Positions 33,438-42,940 of a stretch of 64,000 bases of DNA are shown piece by piece. The DNA comes from a bacterium. Lineage in GTDB: Bacteria > Electryoneota > Electryoneia > Electryoneales > Electryoneaceae. Position numbers and translations under genes: made by a program. The notes under the pieces are model-generated. The model ran no database searches, was not told the DNA's origin, and saw nothing but the letters and a program-made list of their open reading frames with translations. Position 1 is the stretch's first letter, and each line of letters opens with the position of its first letter. Location: contig JAHLLH010000002.1 of the NCBI GenBank assembly GCA_020444265.1, positions 423,033 to 487,032 of the forward strand, given 5' to 3'.

Positions 33438-35153
33438 TTGAACGCCGGTGCCAAATCGACCTTGTTTCGCGGCCAATCCTTTCTGCCCGGACTGCTGCTG
33501 ATTCTCTTCCTGGTGGGTGGAGCATCTGCGGTCTGGGATTTCTTCCGTGTGGATGCCATCACTCGGAACCTCGCCCTGCGCGAGGTGAGCGGCTTGGTGA
33601 AGCAGGTAGAGGGCGACATTCGGGCGATCGCACGCGAGAATGAGTACAACCAGATCAATCATGACGAAGCCCTGGTTGCCCGGGCACGTCTGATCGCCTG
33701 TATGACGACTGAAAAACGGTTCTCTGACAACGAGTTGGAACAACTGGCGGACGATGCGAACCTCTCCTCGATAGATCTGATCGATGGTCGTGGTGCGTGG
33801 GTTGCTGGAACGGACCGGTTAACCGGGCTTGGTCCGGACGAGTTCATTGACATCCTGAGTGAGCTGACCCTGACAGGCCGTGAGGAGATGGTCCTGGGGG
33901 TGTTTGACCCCTGGACCGAGCAGGACCGGATGATGTTCAACATGGTCCTCATCGGGCACTATGTCGCTGCTATTGCACGGCCCGGTGGCGGTGCGGTGGT
34001 GGTCAGCACGGACTACTGGCCCGAGACACAAAGCCTGGGCAGTATTCTCCACCAGCTCAACCAGCACCCAGAGGTGCTGTTCGCGATGCTCACATCGAGT
34101 GAGTCCATTCTCGCAGCGACAAAGGGTTTGCCGGAGTGGGTCGGTGGTCCGGAGGATAGCTTCTACGATTGGGAAATACCGGTTGATACGGTCGCTGCGC
34201 GGTTTACACGGACTCCCGATGGGGAGCCGGTTTTTGAGGCGGTGACGGACCTGACCGGTCTGGACGATGTGACCCTGCGCATGATGCTGCATGCCGACGA
34301 GCTCCGCAGCATCCGGTCACGCAGCTTGGTGGCGCTGAGCATTCGGACGGTTCTCTTCATGATGCTTGGCGGGCTGATTCTCGCCTTCCTGGTCGCCAAG
34401 CAGAACCAGCGTCTGCTGGCCGAGGAGCGGGACAGGATTCGGCGCGAAGTCGAGCGCCTTGAAGCAGATCGCAGAGCGAAAGAACGTCTCGAGGCGATGG
34501 GCAAACTGGCGGGAGGCGTGGCGCACGAGATCCGCAATCCGCTGAATACGGTGGAGATGGTGGCGCAACGTCTCGAACTGGAATTCGAGCCGACGTCGGA
34601 CCGTGATGAGTACCTCTCAATGGTCACGACGATGCGCACGGAGGCAAAACGGATCGGGAAAATCGTGCAGGACTTTCTCGCCTTCGCACGGCCTCCCGCG
34701 ACCAACCGTCAAAAGGGTTCGTTGACCGATGTGGTGGAACGGAACATTGCCCTCTTCCGTCCAATGGCCGAGGCTCAGGGGGTCGATATAACCCTCGAGA
34801 AGGGTAACGTCAAAGAGTTTGCATTCGATCACGAGCAGGTGGGGCAAGCCCTGCAAAACCTGCTGCGAAACGCGCTGGAAGCGGTGCCTGAATCCGGGGG
34901 GGAGATCCGGGTCCAACTGGAGCAAGAAGGTTCGTATGCACGGATGGAAGTTGCGGACAATGGGCCGGGGATTCCTCTTGAGGAACGAGTTCGGGTCTTT
35001 CACCTCTACCACACAACCAAGGCGGAAGGGACCGGAGTAGGGCTGTCATTGGTCCACCGGATCGCCGATGAACATGGGGGACGTGTCGAGATTGACGATA
35101 CCCCCGGCGGAGGGGCAACCCTGCGTATCTACCTGAAACGGGAGTTTGCATGA
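33438..35153 (+). CDS. Sensor histidine kinase (NtrB/ZraS-like)
   Basis: 571 residues from a TTG with AGGAG seven bases upstream. An N-terminal membrane helix (about 15-32), a periplasmic sensor domain of about 250 residues and a second helix (about 293-313) precede HisKA with LAGGVAHEIRNPLNTV and a HATPase (NLLRNALEAVPE, DNGPGIPLEE, GTGVGLSLVHRIADEHGG). The ATG of the regulator overlaps its stop, so the pair is a two-component system. The layout matches ZraS/AtoS-type kinases paired with sigma-54 activators. Confidence 0.93.
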   Translation: MNAGAKSTLFRGQSFLPGLLLILFLVGGASAVWDFFRVDAITRNLALREVSGLVKQVEGDIRAIARENEYNQINHDEALVARARLIACMTTEKRFSDNELEQLADDANLSSIDLIDGRGAWVAGTDRLTGLGPDEFIDILSELTLTGREEMVLGVFDPWTEQDRMMFNMVLIGHYVAAIARPGGGAVVVSTDYWPETQSLGSILHQLNQHPEVLFAMLTSSESILAATKGLPEWVGGPEDSFYDWEIPVDTVAARFTRTPDGEPVFEAVTDLTGLDDVTLRMMLHADELRSIRSRSLVALSIRTVLFMMLGGLILAFLVAKQNQRLLAEERDRIRREVERLEADRRAKERLEAMGKLAGGVAHEIRNPLNTVEMVAQRLELEFEPTSDRDEYLSMVTTMRTEAKRIGKIVQDFLAFARPPATNRQKGSLTDVVERNIALFRPMAEAQGVDITLEKGNVKEFAFDHEQVGQALQNLLRNALEAVPESGGEIRVQLEQEGSYARMEVADNGPGIPLEERVRVFHLYHTTKAEGTGVGLSLVHRIADEHGGRVEIDDTPGGGATLRIYLKREFA

Positions 35154-36529
35154 GTGCCCACCGGGTACTGATCGCGGATGACGAAGCGCCGCAGCGTTCC
35201 ACTCTCGCGGGTTACCTCAAGAAGCGTGGCTTTGAGGTGCTCGAGGCGGGTGATGGGGTCGCTGCGCTGAATACTCTCGGCAGGGAGGCCATAGACCTGT
35301 TGCTGACCGATTTGCGTATGCCGGGGCTGGATGGTCTCGAGCTACTCAAAAAGGCGCGCGAGCTGAACCCGTTGGTCGAAGTGATTGTGATGACTGCGTT
35401 CGGGACCATCGAATCAGCAGTCGAGGCGATGCAGGCGGGAGCGCATACGTATATCCAGAAGCCGGTCAGCCTCGCTGAATTGCAGATCCAGGTGGACCGC
35501 GCGCTGGAACGGAAACAGCTGCACGAGGAAAACCGTGAGCTGCGCGCACGGATGGGCGACGACGCGTCCGGTGACCTGATTGCCACGTCGCAAGAGATGC
35601 GCGAAGTCTTCGGCCTGGTGGCACGAGCCGCTCCCTCGCGGGCATCGGTGCTGATCCTCGGTGAATCGGGCACGGGCAAGGAGATGGTGGCGCGGGCGAT
35701 CCATACCACATCACCACGTGCGGAGAAACCCTTCGTACCGGTGAACATCGCTGCGATCCCGGAGACCCTGGTCGAGAGCGAACTTTTCGGCCATGAAAAA
35801 GGATCGTTCACCGGCGCTGTTGGCAAACACACAGGTGTTTTTGAACGGGCCAGCGGGGGCACTCTCTTTATTGATGAAGTCGGGGATATGCCCTTGTCGG
35901 CGCAAGTGAAACTGCTTCGCGTGTTGCAGGAAGGAACGATTGAACGAGTTGGTGGCAGCGGTTCGACGGCGGTGGATGTACGGATTGTCGCGGCGACCAA
36001 TGCTGACCTTGAGGAACGGGTTCGCAGTGGCGAGTTCCGTGAGGACCTCTTCTATCGTCTGAATGTCGTTCGCATTGAACTGCCGCCCCTGCGTGCGCGG
36101 AAAGCGGATATCCCGCTGCTGGTCGAGCACTTTATTAAGAAATACGCCTCTTTGAATGGCAAGGAGGTTGAAGGAGTGGATCGCGCGGCGATGGACCTGC
36201 TGATGAAGCATCATTGGCCCGGCAATGTGCGTGAGCTTGAAAACGCGATTGAATCGGCGGTGGTGCTGAGCCGTGGCTCGCTGGTCGGGCCGCGAGACTT
36301 GTCCCAGCATCTTCGCGGTGGCTTGTCATCTGCATCGGGCAATTCGCCATGGCAGGATGAAAGCCTGCCATTGCCGGAACGGGTGGATGCCTTTGAACGG
36401 GATGTCGTGCAGCGCGTGCTGGATGAGGTCGGTGGCAACCAGAGCGAAGCCGCCCGCCGTCTCGGCATGTCGGAAAAGGCGATCCGGTACCGTCTCAGCC
36501 GCTGGAACGGCGGAGAGGAAGAAGCATGA
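35150..36529 (+). CDS. Sigma-54-dependent response regulator (NtrC family)
   Basis: 459 residues: receiver (Asp54 in LLTDLRMPG), AAA+ with GESGTGKEMVARAI (Walker A), GSFTGAVGKHTGVFERASGG (GAFTGA loop, here GSFTGA), FIDEVGDMPLSAQ (Walker B), and a C-terminal Fis-type helix-turn-helix (GGNQSEAARRLGMSEKAIRYRLSRW). It should activate sigma-54 promoters; the nearest candidates are at 32504 and 32789. The next gene's ATG overlaps its stop. Confidence 0.94.
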   Translation: MSAHRVLIADDEAPQRSTLAGYLKKRGFEVLEAGDGVAALNTLGREAIDLLLTDLRMPGLDGLELLKKARELNPLVEVIVMTAFGTIESAVEAMQAGAHTYIQKPVSLAELQIQVDRALERKQLHEENRELRARMGDDASGDLIATSQEMREVFGLVARAAPSRASVLILGESGTGKEMVARAIHTTSPRAEKPFVPVNIAAIPETLVESELFGHEKGSFTGAVGKHTGVFERASGGTLFIDEVGDMPLSAQVKLLRVLQEGTIERVGGSGSTAVDVRIVAATNADLEERVRSGEFREDLFYRLNVVRIELPPLRARKADIPLLVEHFIKKYASLNGKEVEGVDRAAMDLLMKHHWPGNVRELENAIESAVVLSRGSLVGPRDLSQHLRGGLSSASGNSPWQDESLPLPERVDAFERDVVQRVLDEVGGNQSEAARRLGMSEKAIRYRLSRWNGGEEEA

Positions 36530-37044
36530 AACGGACACTTATCATAGCGTTCGCAGCCCTGTTGCTGCTGCCGGCTTTGCTGGCAGCCCAGCCGGACTCC
36601 ACACGGACTCATCCCCGTCCCGAAAAACGTCCGCGATTCATCGATCTCAATGGGGACGGGATCAATGATCTCGCCCCGGATCGTGATGGGGACGGAATCC
36701 CCGATGCCCTCGACCCGATGTTCCAGGGCCCGCAGGCAAGACACCGGATGGGCTGGTCTCATTCAATTCCCGACAGTGTGATGACGGACAGCCTGGCGTT
36801 TCGTGGGTGGTGGGAAAATGACCGTCAACGTCCAAACTGGCGTGATGCCTGGAACCGTTGGAACTCCCTCGTCCGTGAAGCAGGTGGGATCGACAATCTG
36901 CGTGAACGGTGGAATCGCGAGGGTATGAACCCACGCGATCTTCGTCGCCGGATCATCGAAGAACGTCGTCGTCCGGGTGGTGGAGGCAGTGGGGGCGGTG
37001 GAAATGGTGGTGGCGGTAATGGTGGGGGCGGGGGGCGAGGATAG
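36526..37044 (+). CDS. Small secreted protein with Asp/Gly calcium-loop motif, paralog B
   Basis: 172 residues with a signal peptide ending LAAQ. DLNGDGINDLAPDRDGDGIPD repeats the calcium-loop motif of the protein at 31995, followed by an Arg/Trp-rich region (RDAWNRWNSLV, LRERWNREGMNP) and a Gly-rich tail (GGGGSGGGGNGGGG). It shares an operon with the kinase and regulator. A periplasmic partner or sensor cofactor, in the manner of ZraP for ZraSR, is a reasonable guess; no direct evidence. Confidence 0.78.
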   Translation: MKRTLIIAFAALLLLPALLAAQPDSTRTHPRPEKRPRFIDLNGDGINDLAPDRDGDGIPDALDPMFQGPQARHRMGWSHSIPDSVMTDSLAFRGWWENDRQRPNWRDAWNRWNSLVREAGGIDNLRERWNREGMNPRDLRRRIIEERRRPGGGGSGGGGNGGGGNGGGGGRG

Positions 37045-37049
37045 CCCCG

Positions 37050-38108
37050 ATGAAACGTCTCCTCCCCTCTATAATCGTCGGCCTGCTCGCCTTTGGGCAG
37101 GCAACTGCCGAACTGCCTCCGCTCTGGTATGAGTTCACTTTCAATGGCGGCAGCACGAGCAATCTCTTTGCCGACAGCCTCGATGTCGATGACAGCTATG
37201 GCGGCATCGGGGTCGTGCTCGAACAGATCATCTCCCCGGCCTGGGTCCTCTGGTACCAGGGCTATGGAGAGACTTTCGCACAGACCTCCGACCTCGGAAG
37301 CCTCGACCATACCCTCGCGCTGGAAACGAGTACGTTTGTCGGGCAACGTGGTGAACTCTATGCGACCGCGCTGGCCAATGCGGTCGGGTATGCCAGCGAC
37401 TACGAGCTCTACAACCGGAATGCTGTCGGGATGACCGGCGGGTACCGTCACCTGGCCGACGAAGCACTGCGTCTCAGGGTAAACGGTCAGTTCAATACGA
37501 TGAGCTACCCCAACGCTGACACCCTCGATGTGGACTACCGCGAAGGAAGTCTCTCGTTCGGTGCCAATGTTGCGCTGCGGATTCCAGTCTCCCTCGATGT
37601 TGAGCCGGGTATCCAATGGCGAGTCTACGACAGCCTGGACGATCCCACCTCGACCCGTTACCTCTGGCTCTCGCTGCGGGCTTCCACACCGTTGACCCCG
37701 AAGACCGGGTTAGTAGCGCGTCTATTGCTGCGTGACCAACTCGACACCGAGGCCACCCAGCTTGTCGCGCTTGCACAGGGCGGATTGGATGCTGGGGACA
37801 TGCTGTGGGATGGCTGGCAGGGTGGTGTGACCCTGAATCGGATGGAGGGTCCGTGGTGGTTCAGCAGCGGCCTCGACTTCGGCCACAGCGCCTACGCGCA
37901 GAGCGTTCTCTATTCGGGTCAGCCAGCACGGACCGATGACCTGGTGCGCGGCACGGTCAAAGTGCAACGTGTGCTGAATCCTGTCCCGAAACGTCACCGA
38001 ATGACCGTCGTGGCGAGCGTCAGCTGGACGCAAAACAGCTCAACCATCGGTTACTACACCTATGATGGGTTTGCGACACGGCTGGCATTGCGCATCTCGG
38101 CAGAGTAG
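37050..38108 (+). CDS. Predicted outer-membrane beta-barrel protein
   Basis: 352 residues with a signal peptide ending QATAE. The body alternates hydrophobic residues in strands with many Tyr and Trp at strand ends (WVLWYQGYGETFAQ, RLRVNGQFNTMSYP, SSTIGYYTYDGFATRLALRIS), typical of outer-membrane barrels of about 14-16 strands; the end is not an aromatic residue. No named family recognised. It follows the calcium-loop protein by five bases and is probably the last gene of the two-component operon. Confidence 0.75.
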   Translation: MKRLLPSIIVGLLAFGQATAELPPLWYEFTFNGGSTSNLFADSLDVDDSYGGIGVVLEQIISPAWVLWYQGYGETFAQTSDLGSLDHTLALETSTFVGQRGELYATALANAVGYASDYELYNRNAVGMTGGYRHLADEALRLRVNGQFNTMSYPNADTLDVDYREGSLSFGANVALRIPVSLDVEPGIQWRVYDSLDDPTSTRYLWLSLRASTPLTPKTGLVARLLLRDQLDTEATQLVALAQGGLDAGDMLWDGWQGGVTLNRMEGPWWFSSGLDFGHSAYAQSVLYSGQPARTDDLVRGTVKVQRVLNPVPKRHRMTVVASVSWTQNSSTIGYYTYDGFATRLALRISAE

Positions 38109-38132
38109 GTCGAGGATTTAGACCACGATATT

Positions 38133-38309
38133 GTCATGCCCAGGCCCCATGTCCGGCTGCTGCCGGACAGGGTGTTGTTGTTGGGGCCGTCGGGCATCCC
38201 CTTCGGTTGAGCTCAACAGCTTCGTCCATCGCCTCGGGGGATCCCCGACGCTCGCTGGTGTGCTTCGCACACGAACAGGGTTCTCACCCTGTTGCGAGCT
38301 GGGGATGAC
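38133..38309. repeat. Dispersed inverted-repeat element, family 1, copy D
   Basis: 177 bp, from GTCATGCCCAGGCCCCATGT to GCTGGGGATGAC, with the TCCGGCTGCTGCCGGA hairpin and the GTCGGGCATCCCC and GGGGGATCCCCGACG halves in family order. Confidence 0.82.
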
Positions 38310-38333
38310 AGTATACGTGCTAGCGCAGGGTGC

Positions 38334-38363
38334 CCCGGCTTGGCTTGCAAGCCGGGTTTCTTT
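38334..38363 (+). terminator. Terminator before the fucosidase gene
   Basis: CCCGGCTTGGCTTGCAAGCCGGG followed by TTTCTTT, the same type as at 25931 and 29421. It closes the kinase operon, about 225 bases after its last stop. Confidence 0.7.
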
Positions 38364-38424
38364 AACCAGCTTAAAAGGGTGTTACCTTCCATTAGTTTGC
38401 ATTGTTCACCTGCCAGGGAAGTGA

Positions 38425-39909
38425 ATGAGACACGCGAGCTGGTTTCTGCTCTTGACGTTGATCGGTGGTTCTGCCCTCGGGGCTGAGGTCGAGGTTATCT
38501 CCCGACCGGGTGATGACAAATCCACCCTCGAAACAGCGGCCCAAGTTTTCCCGCACCCCCGTCAGCTCCACTACCAGCAGCTCGAAACCATCGCCTTCAT
38601 CCATTTCGGGATGAATACGTTTACGGGCCGTGAGTGGGGCGATGGCAGCGATGATCCCGCCCTCTTCAACTCAACGAAACTCGATGCTAACCAGTGGGTC
38701 AGCGTCCTCAAGCAGGCCGGGTTTAAGCTGCTGATCTTCACCGCAAAACACCATGATGGCTTCTGCCTGTGGCCGTCGGATTACACCGACTACGACATCG
38801 CAGCAAGTCCATGGAAAGAGGGCAAGGGCGACCTGCTGCGTGAAGTTGTGGACGCCTGCAACGCGCAGGGTATGGAAATCGGCTTGTACCTCTCGCCATG
38901 GGACCGTCACCATCCCGACTTCGGCAGCGAAACCTACAACGAGTATTACCGGAATCAGCTGCGTGAAATCCTGACGAACTATGGCCCGTTCCGTGAGGTC
39001 TGGTTCGATGGGGCGGGACGTACCGAACCGGGACCAAGCGGCGAGGTGCATCAATTCGACGATGAGGGCTTCTGGCGGATTATTCGTGAGCTGGCCCCCG
39101 AAGCAGTGTTGGTCGGGATGGGCCCGGATGCGCGCTGGGTGGGCAATGAGGATGGTTATGCACGCGACAGCGAATGGAGTGTGCTGCCGCTGACACGAGA
39201 TTCGGTTGACTCATCTTTGCCGCCAGAAGAGCTGCTGCTGCGTCACTTCGAACCGAAGAACCGGATGGACGAGGACCTCGGTTCGCTGTCCGCGCTGAAG
39301 GGCGCGACTGCTCTGCACTGGTACCCGGCGGAGGCGGATGTATCGATCCGTCCCGGCTGGTTCTACCACCCGGAGGAGGACAGCCAGATCAAGTCTGTTG
39401 CCAAGTTGACCGACATCTACTTCGGCTCCGTGGGACGGAATGCCGTCCTGCTGTTGAACATCCCCCCGAACAAAGCGGGACGGATCACCCAAGCGGATGC
39501 CGACACCCTTCTCGCTTGGCGTCAGCATCTGGACGAGATGTTCGAGACCAACCTGGTCAAGGATGCGGCCATTCGGGTGGGGTTGGAGGAAGTTGATCCA
39601 ATGATCCTCATTGATGGGAATATCTCGACTTCCATTCAGGCAGTGAACACCCTCACGTTCAGCTTTGACACGCCTGTCACCCTGACCAACCTGCTGCTTC
39701 AGGAGGCCATTGAGCAAGGTCAGCATGTTGCCGAGTGGGTACTGGAAGCGGAAGCGGTAGGTGGTTGGACGGAGGTGGTTCGTGGCACGACCATTGGTTA
39801 CAAACGGCTGGAGCGGTTTGATGCGGTCACCACTTCCTCGCTCCGTTTGCGCGTGCTCAAGAGCCGGGGAGCGGCCTGGATCGGTGAGGTGGGATTCTAC
39901 ACCAACTGA
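38425..39909 (+). CDS. Alpha-L-fucosidase, GH29
   Basis: 494 residues with a signal peptide ending SALGA. GH29 motifs: FIHFGMNTFTGREWGDG, FKLLIFTAKHHDGFCLWPS, GLYLSPWDRHHPDFG, and EVWFDGAGRT with Asp195 as the expected nucleophile. A C-terminal beta domain follows (LTNLLLQEAIEQGQHVAEWVL), a carbohydrate-binding-like sandwich found in GH29 relatives. It would release fucose from glycans in the periplasm or outside the cell, fitting a polysaccharide-degrading habit. Confidence 0.93.
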   Translation: MRHASWFLLLTLIGGSALGAEVEVISRPGDDKSTLETAAQVFPHPRQLHYQQLETIAFIHFGMNTFTGREWGDGSDDPALFNSTKLDANQWVSVLKQAGFKLLIFTAKHHDGFCLWPSDYTDYDIAASPWKEGKGDLLREVVDACNAQGMEIGLYLSPWDRHHPDFGSETYNEYYRNQLREILTNYGPFREVWFDGAGRTEPGPSGEVHQFDDEGFWRIIRELAPEAVLVGMGPDARWVGNEDGYARDSEWSVLPLTRDSVDSSLPPEELLLRHFEPKNRMDEDLGSLSALKGATALHWYPAEADVSIRPGWFYHPEEDSQIKSVAKLTDIYFGSVGRNAVLLLNIPPNKAGRITQADADTLLAWRQHLDEMFETNLVKDAAIRVGLEEVDPMILIDGNISTSIQAVNTLTFSFDTPVTLTNLLLQEAIEQGQHVAEWVLEAEAVGGWTEVVRGTTIGYKRLERFDAVTTSSLRLRVLKSRGAAWIGEVGFYTN

Positions 39910-39929
39910 TCGACAACGTAGCCAAACAT

Positions 39930-40115
39930 GTCATCCCGGGCCCCGACCCGGGATCCAGCCTCGCATGGGTTGGCATAGCTCCCTCATCGGCCTTGAGGTG
40001 AGAAGCCCAGGCTGAATAGAAGCGCTCACACGCCCGCAATATGACGGCCCCAGATTGGAGCGAGCCGTACGCCCACATCACTGGATGCTGGACCCCGGAT
40101 CAAGTGCGGGGTGAC
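39930..40115. repeat. Dispersed inverted-repeat element, family 2, copy 4
   Basis: 186 bp from GTCATCCCGGGCCCCGACCC to GGATCAAGTGCGGGGTGAC, almost the same left end as copy 1. It lies between the convergent fucosidase and ABC-F genes; no separate terminator is visible there. Confidence 0.8.
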
Positions 40116-40136
40116 AGGCAAGAACCGAGCTCGCAT

Positions 40137-42080
40137 CTAATACTCGCTTTTCCGGTCCCCCATCGCGAACCACTCTTCATAGATCAAGTCGAGCTGGTCG
40201 CGGGTGTCGGTGAGTTTCTCACGTTTTGCGAGTTCACGTTTGGTGTTGCCTTTTTCAACCTCGCGCTCGATCTCCTCATCCAGACGAGCGATCTGGTCCT
40301 CGAGACGTTTTATCTCCTCTTCGAGGAAGGTGAACCGTTCCGCGTTGAACTTGATCCGTCGGAAACGGTTGTCCTTGGAGGCGCGTTTCTTCTCTTTCTC
40401 CTTGCGCCGCGCTGCTTCCTTCTGGGCCTCTTCCTCATGGCGCATCTCCTTCCACTCGTCCCAGAATTCGGAGAAGTTGCCCTCGAAGGGGTGGATGTCA
40501 CCATCGAGCACGTAGATGATCCGTTCCGCCATCTTGTCGAGGAAGTAACGGTCATGGCTGACGATCAGCATGGTGCCCTGGTAATCCTCGAGGGCATCCT
40601 CGACCGCCTCACGGCTGAAAACATCCAGGTGGTTGGTCGGCTCGTCCAAAAGCAGGAAGTTGTCCCCGCCCGCCATCAGGGCGGCGAGCTGCAAGCGAAC
40701 TCGCTCCCCGCCGGAGAGGACGGAGACCGGCTTCTCGAGATCGTCACGGGTAAAGAGGAAACGGTGCAGCAGCGCCTCGGCCTCGTTCAAGCGGAGGTTG
40801 GCCAGACGCATCAGCTCACGGACGAGCTTGGTGTCACGGTTCAGCTCCTCTCCCATCTGAGAGAGGTAGCCGAGCTTCATCGCACGACCGACACGCAAGG
40901 TGTCATTCTCCCACCGCCCCTCACGGTGGACATCCTTCAGCAAGGTTGACTTGCCCGTGCCGTTTGGGCCGACCAGCGCAACCCGTTCCCCCTGACGTAT
41001 CCGCAGGGTCACCTTGTCGAACAGGGGCGGATTGTCGCCGAATTGACGGCTGTACTTGATCATGTCGAGGGCGATTTCGCCCTTGGTCTTCTCGCCGCCG
41101 AGCCGGAACCCCATCTTGCGTCGATCCTCGCGCATCGAATCGACCGACTCCAGCTCCTCGACCCGTTTCTCGAAACGTTTCGCCGTCCGCGCCAGCTTCG
41201 GGTTGTCGTAGACCGAGGCCCAGCTTTTGAGACGCTGTATCTGGAATTTGAGACGGTCGGCTTCACGTTGGGCACGTTTCGCCTCCGCTTCCGCCTTTTC
41301 CATTTTCAGCAGTTTTTCGGCGCGGTAGGCCGAATAGTTTCCCGGCCACTCTTCGATACCAGCGTGCTCGACTTCCCACACGGTTTTGCAGACAGAGTCG
41401 AGCAGGTAACGGTTATGGCTGACAAGGACAAAGGCCCCGCGCAGGTTCTTCAGCTCGGATTCGAGCCAGTCGAGCCCTTCGAAGTCGAGGTGGTTGCCCG
41501 GTTCATCGAGCAGCAGGATGTCCGGGTCCTGCACCAGCAGACGGGCCAGCCCGATGATGTTGCGTTCCCCACCGGAAAAGGTGGAGACATCACGGTGCCA
41601 GTCGGCGTGCGGGACACGCAGACCATCGAGGATAGCATCGACACGAGCATCCGCACGCCAACCATCCCGATGATCGAACTGCTCCTGGACATAGGCGTAA
41701 CGGTCGAGCACACGCTGGTAGGTTTCCGGGTCCTCGTTGCGGAGGGACTCGTCCGCCATTTGTTTCTCGAGGTGACGCAATTCCTCTTCGAGTTCATCCA
41801 GTGCCGCGATCCCCTCACGTACCTCGGCATAAAGAGTGCGTCCCTCCGGGTAGTGCGGGTCCTGCTCGAGGTAGCCGACACGGACTCCCGGTGCGAAGGC
41901 AATGTGACCGTTGGAGGGAGTTTCGATGCCTGCAATCATGCGCAAAAGGGTGGTTTTGCCCACACCATTGCGCCCGACAAGCCCAATGGCGGACGACGCA
42001 TTGATCTGCTGCGAAACCCCGGCGAGTACATCCTGTGCGCCGTAGTTCTTGGAGAGGTTGTTGAGGAGTGCGAGGCTCAA
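40137..42080 (-). CDS. ABC-F family ATPase (Uup/EttA-type)
   Basis: 647 residues from a TTG preceded by AGGACAAGAG; the frame is open to 42176, but the added residues look unlike the family. Two ABC domains: GRNGVGKTTLLRMIAG with FSGGERNIIGLARLL and LLLDEPGNHLDFEG, then GPNGTGKSTLLKDV with LSGGERVRLQLAALM and LLLDEPTNHLDVFSREA, separated by a charged linker (about 225-310) and a C-terminal coiled coil rich in Arg/Glu. No transmembrane part. Such proteins act on ribosomes or nucleic acid; a Uup- or EttA-like role is likely. Confidence 0.9.
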   Translation of the reverse strand: MSLALLNNLSKNYGAQDVLAGVSQQINASSAIGLVGRNGVGKTTLLRMIAGIETPSNGHIAFAPGVRVGYLEQDPHYPEGRTLYAEVREGIAALDELEEELRHLEKQMADESLRNEDPETYQRVLDRYAYVQEQFDHRDGWRADARVDAILDGLRVPHADWHRDVSTFSGGERNIIGLARLLVQDPDILLLDEPGNHLDFEGLDWLESELKNLRGAFVLVSHNRYLLDSVCKTVWEVEHAGIEEWPGNYSAYRAEKLLKMEKAEAEAKRAQREADRLKFQIQRLKSWASVYDNPKLARTAKRFEKRVEELESVDSMREDRRKMGFRLGGEKTKGEIALDMIKYSRQFGDNPPLFDKVTLRIRQGERVALVGPNGTGKSTLLKDVHREGRWENDTLRVGRAMKLGYLSQMGEELNRDTKLVRELMRLANLRLNEAEALLHRFLFTRDDLEKPVSVLSGGERVRLQLAALMAGGDNFLLLDEPTNHLDVFSREAVEDALEDYQGTMLIVSHDRYFLDKMAERIIYVLDGDIHPFEGNFSEFWDEWKEMRHEEEAQKEAARRKEKEKKRASKDNRFRRIKFNAERFTFLEEEIKRLEDQIARLDEEIEREVEKGNTKRELAKREKLTDTRDQLDLIYEEWFAMGDRKSEY

Positions 42081-42208
42081 CTCTTGTCCTGCCTGTATGC
42101 AACAACCAGCGATGCCGTCAGGCACCGCTGGCTGGGTGGAACATCTGGGAAAGGGTGCGTCGGTTTGGTCAGACAAGCCGGAGCACCCACTACATCGAAT
42201 AACTCAAC

Positions 42209-42940
42209 TTACTTGAGCAAAACCGCCCGCTGCACAAAGTGCTTGTCCGCGGCACGCAGGGTCACCAGGTAGGTGCCGCTCGCCATTTGTGGGCTGCTGC
42301 GGAAGACACGCTGATGGTTGCCCGCGGGCAGGATGCCATCAGCCAGGGTCTGTACGATACGTCCATCAACCGACATCACGACCAACTGCACCTTCGAGGC
42401 TTGCGGCAGGGTGAAATTGACTCGCGACATAGCGTTGAACGGGTTCGGATAGACTGGATCCAGGCTGTACTCAAAGGGTTGTGCGGACGGATCGTCGACG
42501 CTGTTCGTGCTGTAGGTCAGGGTGAAGACCTGGATGAGGGTGTCCTCGGGCACATTGGTGCTCGCGAAACGAACAGTGATCACATATTCGGTACCCTCTT
42601 CGATTTCCTGGGTTGTCTGCACATCGAGACTGAAGACATCGTCGGTCTCCCCAGGTGTCAGCGGATCTTCGACTTCGTCCAGGAAGGGAGGGTAGCACGC
42701 TTCGTGGGTGCAGATCGAATTCGTCCAGTCCTCGGGGCCCTCAACGCTGAGGCGGGTGATGATGAAGACATCTTCTTCAGCTGAGGCATTGGTCAGCGAG
42801 CCGTGAAACTGGTAGAACCCAGGTTCGCTGACGGTCATGTCCAGGTGGTCGGCCTCAAACAGGAAGGTCTCCTGGGCGGTGGCGGCAAGGGGCAGAAGCA
42901 GAAAAAGCAATGCTATTGTAAACAAGCTGTGCTTGCGCAT
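42209..42940 (-). CDS. Secreted protein with C-terminal sorting domain (PNPFN type)
   Basis: 243 residues. A signal peptide ends ATAQE. The middle is a beta-sandwich of unknown function (about 25-150) with two Cys in SICTHEACYPP. The last 80 residues form a T9SS/FlgD-Ig-like domain: DPVYPNPFNAMSRVNFTLPQ, MSVDGRIVQTL and GTYLVTLRAADK, ending in LLK. This tail marks cargo for surface export. It is transcribed away from the lipoprotein gene at 43271. Confidence 0.82.
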   Translation of the reverse strand: MRKHSLFTIALLFLLLPLAATAQETFLFEADHLDMTVSEPGFYQFHGSLTNASAEEDVFIITRLSVEGPEDWTNSICTHEACYPPFLDEVEDPLTPGETDDVFSLDVQTTQEIEEGTEYVITVRFASTNVPEDTLIQVFTLTYSTNSVDDPSAQPFEYSLDPVYPNPFNAMSRVNFTLPQASKVQLVVMSVDGRIVQTLADGILPAGNHQRVFRSSPQMASGTYLVTLRAADKHFVQRAVLLK

